A DNA stretch of 64,000 bases from Phyllosticta citriasiana (GCA_038021145.1 JBBPHT010000002.1:2418001-2482000), one strand, 5' to 3'; positions 32,029-44,794 are shown, counted from the first letter of the stretch. Notes: generated from the letters alone by a model not told the origin. Made by a program: numbers and translations.

Positions 32029-34506
32029 CTACGGAATCATCATCACCTTCTCGTTAGTTATAGGCGCCTTCGCACCAGCCGCCGACCCATCATCACTCCC
32101 CGACTTATCCACGACGGCATCAACACCATGAATGACATCGGCATCAACGACAGTCGAAAACTGGCCCTGCGTAGGGCGATCCTGAAAGATACCCTGGGGC
32201 AAAACAAGCTGATCCTCATCATGATGATCCATTCCCTCACCGAGACCAGGTGGGGGAGAAATCCAGCTGAACGCGGGATACACGACCATGGCGATGCAGA
32301 AGCCGGTGATGAAGCCCAGCCGCGACAGCTTCATCCAGCCGTTGGGCGTGCGGTTCAGGTCCGCGCAGCCCATGATGTAGCCCGGCATGGCCGGGAAGAT
32401 GGCCAGGATGAAGGAGGCGAAGGCTCGCCAGTTGAAGCCTTTCCAGTACCAGTAGATGCTCTGCTCGTTGCCGAGGTACAGGTCGCGCATCTTGACCGTG
32501 CGCCGCCGCACTACCCAGTAGTCGGCGACCAGAATGCCTGAGAGGGGCCCGTAGAAGGTGCCGAAGCCGGAGAGTACCGCAATGAAGGTTGCCGCGCTGC
32601 TGGTGAGTTTCCAGGGGTTTACGGCTACGCCGACGGCTGCGATGAGGTAGGCTCCGCGCCGGATGTTGAGCCATTTTGGGCTGTAGCAGGCTAGGTCCAT
32701 GGCCGAGGCGACGCTGTTGAGGATGATGTTGACGGTTACTTGCGCGAAGGCGCAGGCGGCGCTGGCGAAGAAGACGGCGGCCCGCGACCGCGGGGAGTTA
32801 TTGTAGTGCGATTGGATGTGTCGGAGCAGGAGGTAGGGCTGCCAGTAGGCATCGCCGAGGACGTCGGCGGCTGCGGACGTGCATATGATGCCGAGTACGA
32901 AGGCGAGGTAGATCTGCGAGAAGTTGATGGATTAGAATGACCGTCTTGTTGGAGCTTGAAATGGAGTCAGGGGTACATACGAAGATTGGGCATGCAATGG
33001 CCTGCGCGATCATGGGCACTTTGTTGCCGTCTCGAGAGAAGCGGCACCAGTCAGACTGACCCAGAGTGATGACAGCGGAGTTTCCAAGCACGCTCGTTGC
33101 GCCATATACCATGGCCCAACCTAGGTTGTTCATGTCAACTTTGTCCCAGGGGCAAGAGGACTTGTACTTACCAACCGAACCAGCCAGCAGTGACGGAGGT
33201 GCATAATCGCGGGCAAAGTAACGGCCGCCACCGCCAGCAGTGTTGACCGACCAGATGAGGATTCCTGTGGTTGTCAGTGGATTTTCAAAAGACATTTGAG
33301 GTTGAGAATTGTTCTTACCAGTTACGACCATAACAAACATGACGCAAGAGACCAAGAATGGTTTGTAGAGACGCTCAGGAGGAAGCCACATGACGAGCAA
33401 GACTGTCGCGATCAGTTGGTTTCATAGTCTTGAGAGCCATGGAGCGCAGGGCCTTACAAACGACGTAGTAGAGGACGAAGCCGATGAAGTCCTGAAGTTG
33501 GAAAGTGTCAATTTAGTCAATTGAATTGATAGACTCGATTGAGAGTCTGGACGCTACACACCTTTAGTTGCAGAGTGCCGTCGGCAAGGGGGTAGTCCCA
33601 TTCAGCCCAAGAAAGTGACCAGGTGCCAATCATGGTAGCAACTGCTTGGCCGCCCCAAAAAGCCTGTGAGAGACAATTAGCATTCGCGTTCTTGTAGCCA
33701 TGGAAGCATTGGAAGAAGAGGCAAGGGAAACGGACCTCAATTCCATCCCAAATCAATCCTGGCATGACGCGGAAGAAGACGGCGACCCAGCTTCCTCTCA
33801 TGCCCCAGGCCAGTCGACACGTAACCGTGAAAGTAATGTGATGGGCTCCGCCAGGCCACTGCAAGCCGTCAATCAATTGGCTTCTCTTCAGTCCATGGCA
33901 TCTCCGCGGATGTAGAGTTGCAACTTACACCACACAGGACACACATCAGTGCCAACACAATGGGGGAGACGAGTCCAGCGGTGAGACATTGCTTCGCACT
34001 CAGACCGTATGCAATGAGAGCAGAGCCAGTCGCGTAGTTGTAAATGGCGAAACCTGTAGCATCGTTGAGCGATTGGCGGCGCAAATAGACTTTGGTCGAG
34101 ATTGGTGGGGTCCTCAAACTCACCTCCCGTCATCCAGTATACCGTGTACTTCCACCAGTCCCAAGTACGTCTAGCGAGACTGTCAGAAGCTGCACCACAG
34201 TCCGCAACCTCAAGGGCGTGGCGGAGATGGGTTTACCGAGTCTTGTCCATCGGCACGAGGTCTGCGTGGTCCGGTCAGCATGCAACTCTGACGCACATGG
34301 TGTTCCTGTCGTCCTCATTCGTCGCCAATGTGATGGTGCAGTAGCTTCGCCTCGTCATCGTGAGAAGGAATTCGACTCGACGCACCAGGATTGACCCATT
34401 GGTCCACTCTGAACGTCCCGCTCTTCGGAGGTTGCACCTCCATTCTCTTGAGTGTCTGCCTCCATTGCGCTCTGTCCCAGTTCATGGCAGATGTGAAGGA
34501 AGCCAT
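32029..34506 (-). CDS. NCS1-family nucleobase permease (Fur4/uracil permease type)
   Basis: Eleven exons: 34506-34386, 34261-34237, 34170-34124, 34053-33929, 33858-33736, 33663-33562, 33491-33458, 33402-33319, 33264-33172, 33120-32981 and 32913-32029, giving 592 aa with all phases consistent. Exon 2 is only 25 nt. NCS1 signatures: RRTWDWWKYTVYWMTGGFAI (TM1 entry), AFWGGQAVATMIGTW, NTAGGGGRYFARDYAP, GATSVLGNSAVITLGQSDW and FGTFYGPLSGILVADYWVVR. About 12 membrane helices are expected; cytosolic tails are polar. The family imports uracil, uridine, allantoin, cytosine or thiamine with H+ or Na+. The sequence groups by eye with Fur4/Dal4/Fui1 types, but the substrate cannot be read off. It is divergent from a P450 gene. 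Confidence 0.9.
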
Positions 34507-35089
34507 GGCGGCGACGAAAACACAGAGCAGTGAAGGAGAAAAAGAAAAGCACAGTGCATCAGAGCGAGTCTTAGTGAACGACGGCGTCTCTTATCTAACT
34601 ACATTGGGCATATGTGAACTCCATGAGCAGATACGGTCGATAGCGCTGCCCGGAGGGATAATTGGGGCGTAGGAGGGGTGATCCTAGAGAGCCAGGTGTT
34701 TAATCCTATAGATGGTTGCAGGTCGTGCCCAATTGGATTGCTCGGAATGTCTCCCGCCTCATGTGGACATCTTATCCAAGAGGGACACGGGTTGAGGGGT
34801 GCTGGATGAGCTTGGCGCTGGGTATATTCATCCTAAATCCAGGGTCGAGCGGCTATGGCGGGGTTAAAGTCTGGAAGGTATAGGACCCTACTTAAGAGGC
34901 CAATCGGCTATGTCATTGTGTACGAGATAACTTTTATCAGCGGGTTGTATCGTACGTTGAGCACTTCGTTGGCATGCATACACCACTTCTGCACCACTGT
35001 GCCACTGGCAGAGATAAATACCGAAGCGTTCAAGCGATCGAGGTAGAAATTCCAAAAGCTTCATTGTTTTCTTGGGCCTGTCTGGCAAC
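34507..35089. promoter_or_regulatory. Divergent promoter, NCS1 permease / P450
   Basis: 583 bp between the start codons. More AT-rich than the flanking exons. Shared control of permease and P450 is possible but not shown by any motif I can name. Confidence 0.45.
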
Positions 35090-36860
35090 ATGGAAGCAAC
35101 GTCGACTCGCTACATCGCAACGCTGATGTCGCAACTGTTGGGCCTGCTCGTGACATCAATCCTAATCTTTGGGCTTTCTCATCTGCCGAGCTGGCTCCGG
35201 AAGCTCGATACGTGGCAGAAATACTGTTCTGGACACATCAAGTTCAGTCGGGAAGCTGGTGAAGGGAAATACCTGTGGCTAGAGGATCCCTGGTCGAGTT
35301 CGCCGCCGCAACCCTGGTCATGCGCTTCGGATTGTAAGTTCTAACACGTGACAGAAAACCGCAACTACTGGTTGTGTAAACACGCTGCCATCAAATACGT
35401 CTTCAGCCGGTCCGCGATTCAGGAGATAGACCACCGCGCCGGCTTTGACTGGTTCCATCTTGCGGGGTGGGAAATTCCGACGACGGACAGCAAGTACAAG
35501 AAGACCGTAAGAAACGCCGACTCCACAGTCCACAGGGAGCTTGCAAAGTCCAAGCTGAGCAGTCTCCTTGACTCGGTCAGAAGAATCGGATTCGGGGAGA
35601 TCGAGCGGTATGAGGCGGCCGTTGGGAAAGAGGGCAAACATGTCTCCCTCCACACGCTTTTATATCGCCTCGGATACAACGTTAATTGCACCGGTATTTT
35701 TGGGCCGGATCTAGATCATGTCAAAACACGAGTTATTTTGCAGAATTTTACCGAGCGCCAGCACGAGATGTTCAATTGTTTCAATTGGCCGCTTCCGCTG
35801 TGGTTGACCAGTCTTGTTGTGCCAGGTGCGAGACAGACTGTCAAAGCCCGCAGGCAGCTCTTTGACCAATTGCTTTCGTGGTATAATGCGGGTGGCGTGG
35901 CCACGGCATCGCAAGAGATGCAAGCCGTCGTTCGGGTCTTTGAGGAAGCAAAGACGTCTCCTGATGTTGGATCCAAATTCCTAAACAGTGAGTGCATGAC
36001 ACTACGCACGCTAATCCAAAACCCCGGAACTGTCTCTGACTTGAGAAACAGTGATGATGATTGCATTTTTGGCAAACACGCCAGAGACTCTTGGATGGCT
36101 CTTCACTCACCTGGTCCAGTCCCCGAAGCTCTTTGCGACGGTCCGCGCCGAGTGCGACGCGGTAGGAGATGTTGACGGAACCGCGCCGTTCTTAAAGCTC
36201 ACACCTCATTTGTATTCGGCCTTGTTTGAGACATGTCGTCTCTACGTCTTCACGGGTATTCTTATGCCCGTCTTCGATGAAGGATCATTGGCTAATGCAG
36301 AGCAGGTACTCCAGCGACCGTCATCAAGCCCACAACGCTGCCTGAGATGGGAGACCATGTTTTTCTTCCTGGTGACATTCTCCATTCGATGGGGCAGTCG
36401 GCTGCGATGGACGTTCAGGTTTACGGTGAAGATGCCAAATTTTGGAAAGGCCATCGATTTGTCGGCGAGGGCGAACATCTGCTGAAGTATGACCTGACGT
36501 TTGGCAGCGGACGAAGTCCGTGTCCAGGCAGAAACTTCGCCATAGCCGAGTTATGCCTGATAGCCACGAGGATGGTGCAGACGTTCGATTTCTCTGAGCC
36601 AATGGTACGTACAGACGATGTTGAGCCTCGGGCGACGTCGAGCTGATTTACGCCCTCGATAGATCACGGAGCGGCTACAATTCGATGACGCAGACTTCGA
36701 ACTGCGGAGCCCCAAGCCGGAACGGTCTGTCGACATCATTGACCTTGATGGCAAGGTGTGTAGAATTATCCACCCAGGAAACGGGTCTGATCGAGGCAAG
36801 TCTCACCCCCCACCTGCTGACGCGTTGCTCACGATGGTTTTGCAGGCCCACCTGGCATGA
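35090..36860 (+). CDS. Cytochrome P450 (5' half uncertain, may be damaged)
   Basis: The 3' half is clear: exons ending at 35987, then 36052-36255, 36306-36604, 36663-36755 and 36846-36860. It contains an I-helix MMIAFLANTPETLGWLF, K-helix ETCR (SALFETCRLY), GEDAKFWKGHRFVG and the heme loop FGSGRSPCPGRNFA, with the Cys ligand present. This resembles the fungal CYP7/CYP8-like group. The N-terminus has a membrane anchor (MSQLLGLLVTSILIFGLSHL). The join is the problem. A GTAAGT at 35334 has a branch and an AG only 21 nt later, which is too short and yields a stop. An ATAG at 35429 allows a 96-bp intron and about 470 aa, but the Pro-rich hinge and beta-1 region expected of a P450 are then missing. 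Reaction and substrate are unknown. Diverges from the NCS1 permease. Confidence 0.65.
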
Positions 36861-37503
36861 CGGCTGCAAACACGCCAGAAAACGACTTTGCGTGCAAGCT
36901 GACGCCTCGAATCTGAGCTGGACATGGAAGAAGAGACGTCTTTGTGCTGTCTCGAGCAGTGCCCAGGCTGGAACTTCGAACAGGGGAAGCTGGAGGTTGG
37001 GTGTCGCAAAGGCATGGATAATGGTAGAGCTATAGCGTATCGGCGGTAGATTGACGAATCAAGCCGAAGGAACTGTGACAGAAGACGAGGAATCAATCAG
37101 CCTTTTCAGTGACCTCTGACGAACGGACGGTGAGGCGACACGTGATTGTGTAGTCGTGCCCCAGCATCGGCCTGGGTACCTAGGTAAGATAGTTAGCAGT
37201 TGAGGTGGGTGTTGGCTTAGTTGGTTAGGTTGGCGGCAGCTCCCAGTCAGCCCGCGCGACCCCACGAACTTTTTTCCCAGCACCTCGACCTTGCCCAAAC
37301 ACCTGCCCGCCTCGCAACTCACGGGCTGCCGACCACACTCTCGATCTGATCCTCTCTTCCACACGCCTCTACGCGCCCTCCCTTGCAGAAATCCCACAGC
37401 CTGCGACCGTTGCGCGCGGCAGCGCAAGCCCAAACCCTCCCCCCCCCACCCCGACCCTCGCTCCCAGGCTCTCTTTGAGAGCCTCACCACCGACCGTCCC
37501 AAC
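36861..37503. other. PSE1 promoter and leader
   Basis: Intergenic, about 640 bp. The 150 bp before PSE1 is strongly C-rich (CCCTCCCCCCCCACCCCGAC near 37435), a typical fungal pyrimidine-rich leader. No gene is seen. Confidence 0.5.
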
Positions 37504-40500
37504 ATGTCGATGCTCCCGCCCGAGGTCCACTCGGCCCTGGCCCAGCTGCTGTCTGGTCTGCAGTCGCCCGACAATGTCGCCCGCACCCAGGCTGAGGAGA
37601 ACCTCAACAATGACTGGGTCAATGCCCAGACCGAGATCTTGCTCATGGGCCTTGCCGAGCAAATACAACTAGCAGAGGACGCTGGCGTACGTCTCGTTGG
37701 TGGTACACACTTGTAGCCCCGCTGACCTGTGCCTCGCAGACGCGTTCATTCGCCTCGGTGCTCTTCAGGCGCATTTCAGTCAGGAACCGGAAGGATCCCG
37801 TTACAGAACAGACCAAGGAACTCTTCCTCACACTCCCGGAGCCGCAACGTAATGCCATCCGTGCCAAGATGCTGCAGTGTCTCGAGGGCGAGCAGAGTTC
37901 GGCCGTGAGAAACAAGATTGGCGACGCTGTCGCCGAGCTCGCTAGGCAATATACGGAAGAGGGTAATGTTTTCACATCACCCCAAGCCATGAAGGAACAG
38001 GACCCTGACGGACGTCGTAACATAGGCGAAGCCTGGCCAGAACTCCTTGGAGCTCTGTTCAAGGCAAGCCAATCGCCGGAGCCAGGACAGCGCGAAAACG
38101 CCTTTAGGATATTTGCTACCACGCCTGGAATCATTGAGAAGCAACACGAGGATACCGTCCTGGGAGCTTTTACCCAAGGTTTCAAAGATGACAATATTTC
38201 GGTATTGCCCACGATAGCTTGGCGATGCGTGGCTCGTTGCAGACACGACAGTCGCCGAGCGAGCACATGATGGCGTTAGCGCTAACGAGACACAGGTCCG
38301 CATCGCCGCCATGGAGGCATTTTCTTCCTTTTTCCGGTCCATCAACAAAAAGTCGCAGCAGAAATACTATGCTCTCATCGGCGAAATTCTCAACATCCTT
38401 CCGCCCATCAAGGAGGCTGGCGACTCGCAACAGCTGTCCAATGCCCTGATTGCGCTGATCGACTTGGCGGAAATTGCCCCGAAAATGTTCAAGCCGGTCT
38501 TTAATGCATTGGTCAACTTCAGCATCACCGTCATCCAGGACAAGGAATTGGAGGACAAGACCCGCCAAAATGCTCTCGAGCTCATGGCTACTTTTGCCGA
38601 CTCCAGCCCTCAAATGTGCCGCAAGGATGCCAACTACACTCCGGACATGGTGACCCAATGCTTATCCCTCATGACGGACGTCGGCATTGACGACGATGAT
38701 GCCGAGGAGTGGAATGCCATGGAGGATGTGAGTTGTGTCTGATTTTTGCCATTGGATGTTGCTAACAATTTTTCAGCTCGACCTCGACGAGAGCGACGAG
38801 AACCACGTCGCCGGTGAACAGACCATGGATCGCTTGGCAAACAAGCTCGGTGGCTCTGCAATCCTGCTTCCCACCTTCAACTGGCTCCCCCGCATGATGA
38901 CGTCCTCTGCTTGGCGCGACAGGCATGCCGCGCTGATGGCCATTTCGGCCATTTCAGAGGGATGCCGTGACATGATGATTGGAGAGCTTGACAAGGTCCT
39001 TGACTTGGTGCTGCCAGCGCTCCAAGATGTACACCCGCGCGTCAGATGGGCGGGCTGCAACGCTCTGGGCCAGATGAGCACCGACTTTGCGACGACGATG
39101 CAAGAAAAGTACCATCAGGTCGTTCTCCCCAACATCATCCCGGTCCTCGAATCCACAGAGCCTCGCGTGCAAGCCCACGCAGCCGCCGCCCTCGTCAACT
39201 TTTGCGAAGAAGCCGAGAAGGAGGTCCTCGAGCCATACCTGGACACCTTGTTGAGCCACCTTCTTCAACTCCTGCAAAGTCCCAAGCGGTTTGTCCAGGA
39301 GCAGGCCCTTTCCACCATTGCCACAGTCGCCGACTCGGCCGAGCAGGCGTTTGGCAGATACTATGATACCCTCATGCCGCTTTTGTTCAACGTTCTCAAG
39401 GAGGAGCAGTCGAGGGAGTACAGGCTACTGCGCGCCAAGGCCATGGAGTGCGCCACCTTGATTGCTTTGGCTGTCGGCAAAGAAAAGATGGGACAGGATG
39501 CTATTGCTCTGGTCAACTTGCTCGGAACCATCCAGCAGGGTATCACCGACTCGGACGACCCTCAAGCCTCCTACTTGCTGCACTGCTGGGGCCGCATGTG
39601 CCGGGTTCTTGGCCAAGACTTTGTCCCCTACCTCCAAGCTGTGATCCCGCCACTTACGGAGCTCGCCAGTGCTAAGGCTGACATTCAGCTTCTCGAGGAT
39701 GACGATCAAGTCGCACAGGTTGAACAAGATGAGGGCTGGGAGCTCGTTCCTCTCAAGGGCAAGGTCATTGGCATCAAGACCAGCACCTTGGATGACAAGC
39801 ATATGGCCATTGAGCTCATTGTCATTTACGCTCAAGTCTTGGAGGCCGCTTTCGAGCCCTACGTGGCCACCATCATGGAAAAGATTGCTCTGCCCGGTCT
39901 TGCATTCTTCTTCCATGACCCCGTCAGAGTGGCGTCTGCCAAGTGTGTTCCGGCTCTGTTGAACTGCTACAAGAAGGCGCACGGCGAGCAGTCACCGCGC
40001 CTCGGTCAGCTGTGGAGCCAGACGGTCGAAAAGGTCATGGAGGTTCTTACTACTGAGCCTGCCATTGACACTTTGGCTGAGATGTACCAATGCTTTTACG
40101 AGTGCGTCGAGTGTCTCGGCAAGGGCTGCTTGACTGACCAGCACATGGCACGCTTCATTGAGAGCGTCGAATCTGTCCTCACCGACTACCAACAGCGTGT
40201 TACAGCTCGTCTTGAGGATCAAGCCGACGCCGACGACGGAGAAGAGCTGTCAGAAGAAATGGCATTCGCCATCGAAGACGACCAGACCCTGCTATCCGAC
40301 ATGAACAAGGCCTTCCACGTCGTCTTTCAGATGATGGGTCCTGCCTTCCTTCCACACTGGGAGCGCCTCGTCAAATTTTACGCCGCCTTTGTCAACAACG
40401 CCGACCCCACTCAAAGACAGTGGGCGATTTGCATCCTTGACGATGTCCTCGAGTTCTGTGGCCCGCAATCGTGGAACTACAACCAACAGATTATGCAACC

Positions 40501-41120
40501 CCTCGTCAACGGCATGCGTGACGATGTGGCTGCCAACAGGCAGGCCGCCGTTTACGGCGTCGGTGTTGCTGCACAAAAGGGCGGCGACGCGTGGTCAGAC
40601 TTTGTGGCTGCATGCTTGCCGACTCTTTTCGAGGTCATCCAGCGACCCAATGCACGCGAGGATGACGACGTCTTTGCAACGGAAAATGCCTGCGCTAGTA
40701 TCGCCAAAATCCTGCATTTCAACAACTCCAAGGTGGGTAATGTGCAGGAAGTGGTTGCCGCATGGGTCGACACGCTGCCCATCGTTAACGACGAAGAGGC
40801 CGCGCCCTATGCCTACGCATTTCTTGCGCAGCTCATCGACCAGTAAGTTTTTCCGCCTCTCTCTATCTCTCTCTCTCTCTCTCCATCAATTCTGTCTAAC
40901 GTGTCTTCGCAGGAACAACGCGGCAGTCATGGGCAAGGCACCCCAATGCTTTACGCATGTGGCACAGGCGCTCGAGGCCGAGACGTTGCAGGGCAACATT
41001 GCCAATCAGATTGTGAGGGCGACCAAGCAATTGGTGCAGACGGCAGGCCTGGATGCAGGGCAGCTGCTTGCGACGCTGACGCCCGAGACACAGCATACGG
41101 TGCGGGCATTCTTTGGATAA
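37504..41120 (+). CDS. PSE1: Importin beta-3 family karyopherin Pse1/Kap121
   Basis: Exons 37504-37686, 37740-37962, 38026-38201, 38296-38727, 38777-40842 and 40913-41120 give 1095 aa (yeast Pse1 is 1089). The intron 37963-38025 (63 bp, stop-free, in frame) is inferred because reading through it inserts about 21 residues between ARQYTEEG and EAWPELLGALFKASQ, which are contiguous in the family. HEAT repeats run throughout: LQDVHPRVRWAGCNALGQMS, ESTEPRVQAHAAAALVNFCE and YRLLRAKAMECATLIALAVG. An acidic loop (DDDDAEEW, DLDESDE) lies near 400. The family imports ribosomal proteins and transcription factors through nuclear pores with RanGTP. The last intron holds a (CT)n tract before its CTAAC branch. 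Confidence 0.96.
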
Positions 41121-42957
41121 GTGAAATGCAGACAGGAAGAACGAAAGAAAAAGAAGAACACCAGGTGAGTGCAAATTCAGAGGGCCGCGACGAACAGGTT
41201 GCGTGCGCGGAGAAGTGAGGCAGGGGAAAAAACCGAGGACGTCTTTTTTCATTTCTCTCTTTCTCTTTTTTGATGATGATGATGAAGAAGGCTTTTGGTC
41301 GTCGTCGTCGTCGTCGCTGGATTTTTTTTTTCTCTTGTATGGTAGTGGAACCTCTTTTGTTTTCCTTTGATTCCCCCCCTTCTTCTACACTACCGATCCG
41401 TACACACTCAACACACAACACCCGCACCATCACACTCCATACTCCATACTCATTGGCACGCCTACCAACCCAACACCCGACAATAGAACAATCTTCTCAC
41501 GTACGCACGCAAGCAAGCACTTTTGGTCGCGCATGTATTTTGCGCACTGCACTCTACGCATCAATCAATCAATCAAATCAAATCAAATCAATCAAACCAA
41601 TCTCACGTCCTCTCTTGACTGCTGGCATGCACACCAAACCGCAAGTATCTTAGCACACGACACGACACGACCCCCAAAAACAAGACGCACACATATACAT
41701 ATACGGCCGGCCCCTCACCCTTTGGGCCCTTCCTCCTTGTCCCCATTCCTCTCTCTTTCTCTGTTTGATATCTCCTCATTACGCTTCTGATGCGTGTCTC
41801 TTTCTTTCAATGGGTGGTACCATGACCACAGAACGGCAGCACATCACTCACCCATCCGTTTCAGAACTCAAATTTCTCCTTTTTCCTTTTGACTTCGACT
41901 TGTTCGAAACTTCGACTCGACTTCCCGATTGAGCTGAGAGCGGAGGATGGCGGTTGGATGGGCGATGCGCGCGAGTGGATGGTGAGTAGTAGTAGATCTA
42001 CATGAGAAAGAATATGGCGGGGGAGAGAAGAAGGGTTTGTGGTGGTGGCTTGTTATCTAGTGAGTTGGCCGATTGATGGATTGATGGATTGATGGATTGG
42101 TTGACTAGCAAGCAGACACGCAGGTACCTATGTACGTAGAAAGACGATGATGATGAAAAGGAGATGCTAAGAATGGTTGATTATGCTATTCCGTGTGCCA
42201 CGATGAGACACTGGCTAGCTAGATGGCTGGCTGAGAAAATGGAGAGGAAATGTCTACGTCTTTTTCCTGTCATGTTTGTTAGTTATTGATTATCCCTTCC
42301 CTCTGCTAACGATAAAGTTTCCATCCTCACTACCGTACTGGTAGTAGAACAATAATCGCTTCTCCCTTCACTCTGCTATCCATCTACTGCATCATTCAAA
42401 ACACTAACACAATCATACCGACAACCATCATAAACGTGCTCTCAAAAGTGCTACCTTAGCACAGCAATGGTAGAAATAGAAATTAGTAATACTACAGACG
42501 GGCAAACAAACGGCAGCACAGCACAACCACCCACTCTACTCATTGCCAGCCTACGTACTTATTCTAGATACTGGGTCGTTTCTTCACTTCATTTCGCTTT
42601 GTCCTGTACACACTCTGAGCATCGACTGTACAAAGATTGCGGACGGTCGGTCGCTGGTGGTGGGCGCCAAGGCAACCCATCCCACCTACCGATCCCACCG
42701 TCCGTCCGTCTACCCCCAAATCCGCACGTCTCCTCTTCCCGATGCCGGACCGGGCCGCAGCCACCCAGCGTCATCACGCTTCATTTTGTGACCAATGTGC
42801 GCACGCTTTTTGATATATTTTTTTTTTCTTTCAATTGAGGCTGGAGATGCAGGATGGTAGGTATCAGCGCGTTACTTTTATCATAAGTCCGTATTTTGCC
42901 CCAGCAAAGTGATTTGGAGGTGGGTGGGTAAAGTTTAAAAGAAATCATAGATTAGCA
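41121..42957. other. Long gene-free region with microsatellites
   Basis: 1.84 kb without a convincing gene. Simple repeats: GATGATGATGATGA at about 41272-41287, GTC repeats near 41299-41317, ATCA/AATCA units at 41561-41597 and GGATTGAT units near 42074-42098. It is the shared 3' flank of two converging genes (PSE1 and the VanZ-like gene), unusually long for this window. Short plus-strand frames are Thr/His/Ser-rich and repetitive. Confidence 0.5.
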
Positions 42958-43836
42958 TCACTCGTCCCGTTTCTTCGTCGCTTGTGCGCCGGAATCAGAG
43001 TGGTTGTGGCCGCCGGCCGCCGCAGCCGTCGCAGCCGCCTCGGCAGCCTCGCCCTTGGACTTGTTGTTGTTGTTGGGAGCATCGCCTGCGGTAGATGCGC
43101 CGCCGCCGCCGCCGCCGTCGGCTTCATCGGCATCCCAGTCTTCGGCGTTCTCGTCCCAGTTGTCGAGCTCTTCCTCAACGCTCATGCCGCCCTCGCCGCC
43201 TTCGCGGATGACGCCCGATTCTTGTCCGTGACGGCTGCCGCTGGTGCCTTCGCCCAGCTCGAGGTCGACTTCATCGTTGTCTTCGCCCGGAACGGCGTGG
43301 TATAGCTTGGCTTGCCGCCGGCGCTCGAGCATGCGTTTGTGGTACCAGCTGCACAAGGCGATGGCTGAGAGGGAGCCGACGGCGTTGGCGAGAATGTCCC
43401 ACGGGTCGAATTGGCGGTCATTCTGGGAGTTGCATGTCAGATGGGAGGACTGGAAGACAAGAGAGCGATATGCGTACTGGTAGTAGACCTTGGACGACCT
43501 CTGAGCCAACACCGAGCAGCAGCGGACAGACGAATAACGTAAGGTGGAGGACGCGACGTCGGTTTGTTTCGATTATCCAGTAAAAGCAGAGCTAGAGGGC
43601 GATCAGCGCATGCTGGTTGTTTTGGGATGGTCGAGATGGTACAGTGATGAGGAAAAAGGTGATGAAGTGTAAGGCCTTGTCGCTCTGCTTGTACGAGGGG
43701 ATTTGTTGGCGGCCGAAGCCGCCTGCAGCAGCGAGGAGGCAGAAGGCGGCGAAGGCGCCTGGAGTGGTGGTTAGCCGTGGAGCAGGGGAGGAAGAGACAG
43801 GCGGCGAGTACCTGCGGGAACTTTGCGGATTCGCAT
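42958..43836 (-). CDS. VanZ-like membrane protein
   Basis: Exons 43836-43812, 43758-43643, 43591-43478 and 43422-42958 give 239 aa; introns are 53, 51 and 55 bp. The start MRIRKVPAGAFAAFCLLAAA leads into a first helix. SYKQSDKALHFITFFLIT is the VanZ signature (DKxxHF), followed by RRRVLHLTLFVCPLLLGVGS, EVVQGLLP and NDRQFDPWDILANAVGSLSA. Fungal VanZ-like proteins are four-helix membrane proteins without a known reaction; in bacteria VanZ confers teicoplanin resistance, which should not be carried over. The C-terminal 110 residues are disordered: acidic (DELDNWDENAEDWDADEAD-like), poly-Gly and Ala-rich. A strong family call; localisation is unknown. Confidence 0.88.
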
Positions 43837-44409
43837 GGGTGTGGAGTGTGGAGTGTGGAGGAGTTGGAGGTAGGACTATCGCGGGTGGAGCATGTGAGGC
43901 GGCGGGTGGTAGCGAGGAGATTGTCGAGTGGTGGGGCGGGACGAGGTGCGAGCGTGGGTGTTGCCAGAGATGGCGATGGTGTTGGTGGTGGTGGCAGCTG
44001 TGCTGGCCTGGCGCATGATGGATCCGATGGTAGCAGGGCGGTCAACCGAAGGGACCGAGTTCTGCCGGCGGTATTTTGGGCTGGCAGCTGCCGTGGTGCC
44101 AGGGCGGTCAGGGCGGCCGGCTCAGCACCCACTGCCACCCACCTCCAGCCGCGCGCCCGTCCAGTCGCTCTGACCGACCAGACCTCCACGGCACGCGCGA
44201 CTCCCTTTGCATCACCGAGACCCGCCCCCGCATCACCTTTTCATCAAATTTCGCCTCTCATCCATCACCAGTCGGCCCGGCCGTCCCTCTAATGCCCATA
44301 ACCTCCTCGTCGACGCGCCCGTTGACCGTGGAACAGGGGACTGACGAACCCGGCGCTGGTCGAGGAGGTGTTGCCAAGACCTAACGTCGGAACGAGCGCG
44401 GATCCTATC
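43837..44409. promoter_or_regulatory. Divergent promoter, VanZ-like / SPT7
   Basis: 573 bp between start codons. GC-rich, with GT-rich stretches (GGTGTTGGTGGTGGTGGCAG near 43979). The SPT7 side is C-rich. Confidence 0.45.
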
Positions 44410-44794
44410 ATGAACATCGTCCACCAACGCCCGCCCATACGACATCCCAGCTATGGCGCCCATCGCAACTCGGCCCTCCATACTCCCCAGACCAAACTCC
44501 GCAATCACCCCATGAACCCAGACGACCACCTCCACTCGGCCTCCGCCCCGCCCCCCGCTGACGACGGAGACGTGATAATGGGCGACGATGACCCCAGGGA
44601 CGCTCAGTTCAGGGAACACTTTGCAAGGTCAGAGGCTCGTCTGGCTGCGCTTTTGAGCGGCGCGCCTCTGGACTCTTGTTCCTCCTTCAATGGCCATGAT
44701 GATGTTGCTGTCGCGCCGCAACTTGACCGCGCCGATCCCAAAGCGCGCCCCGCTCCGCAACCCAAGAAGCCCGCCCGCATCATCGAAGACGACT

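Noticed and set aside
35334..35354. 21-bp intron in the P450 gene
   Set aside because: It has all three splice signals but is far shorter than any known working fungal intron, and removing it creates a TAA codon at the junction.
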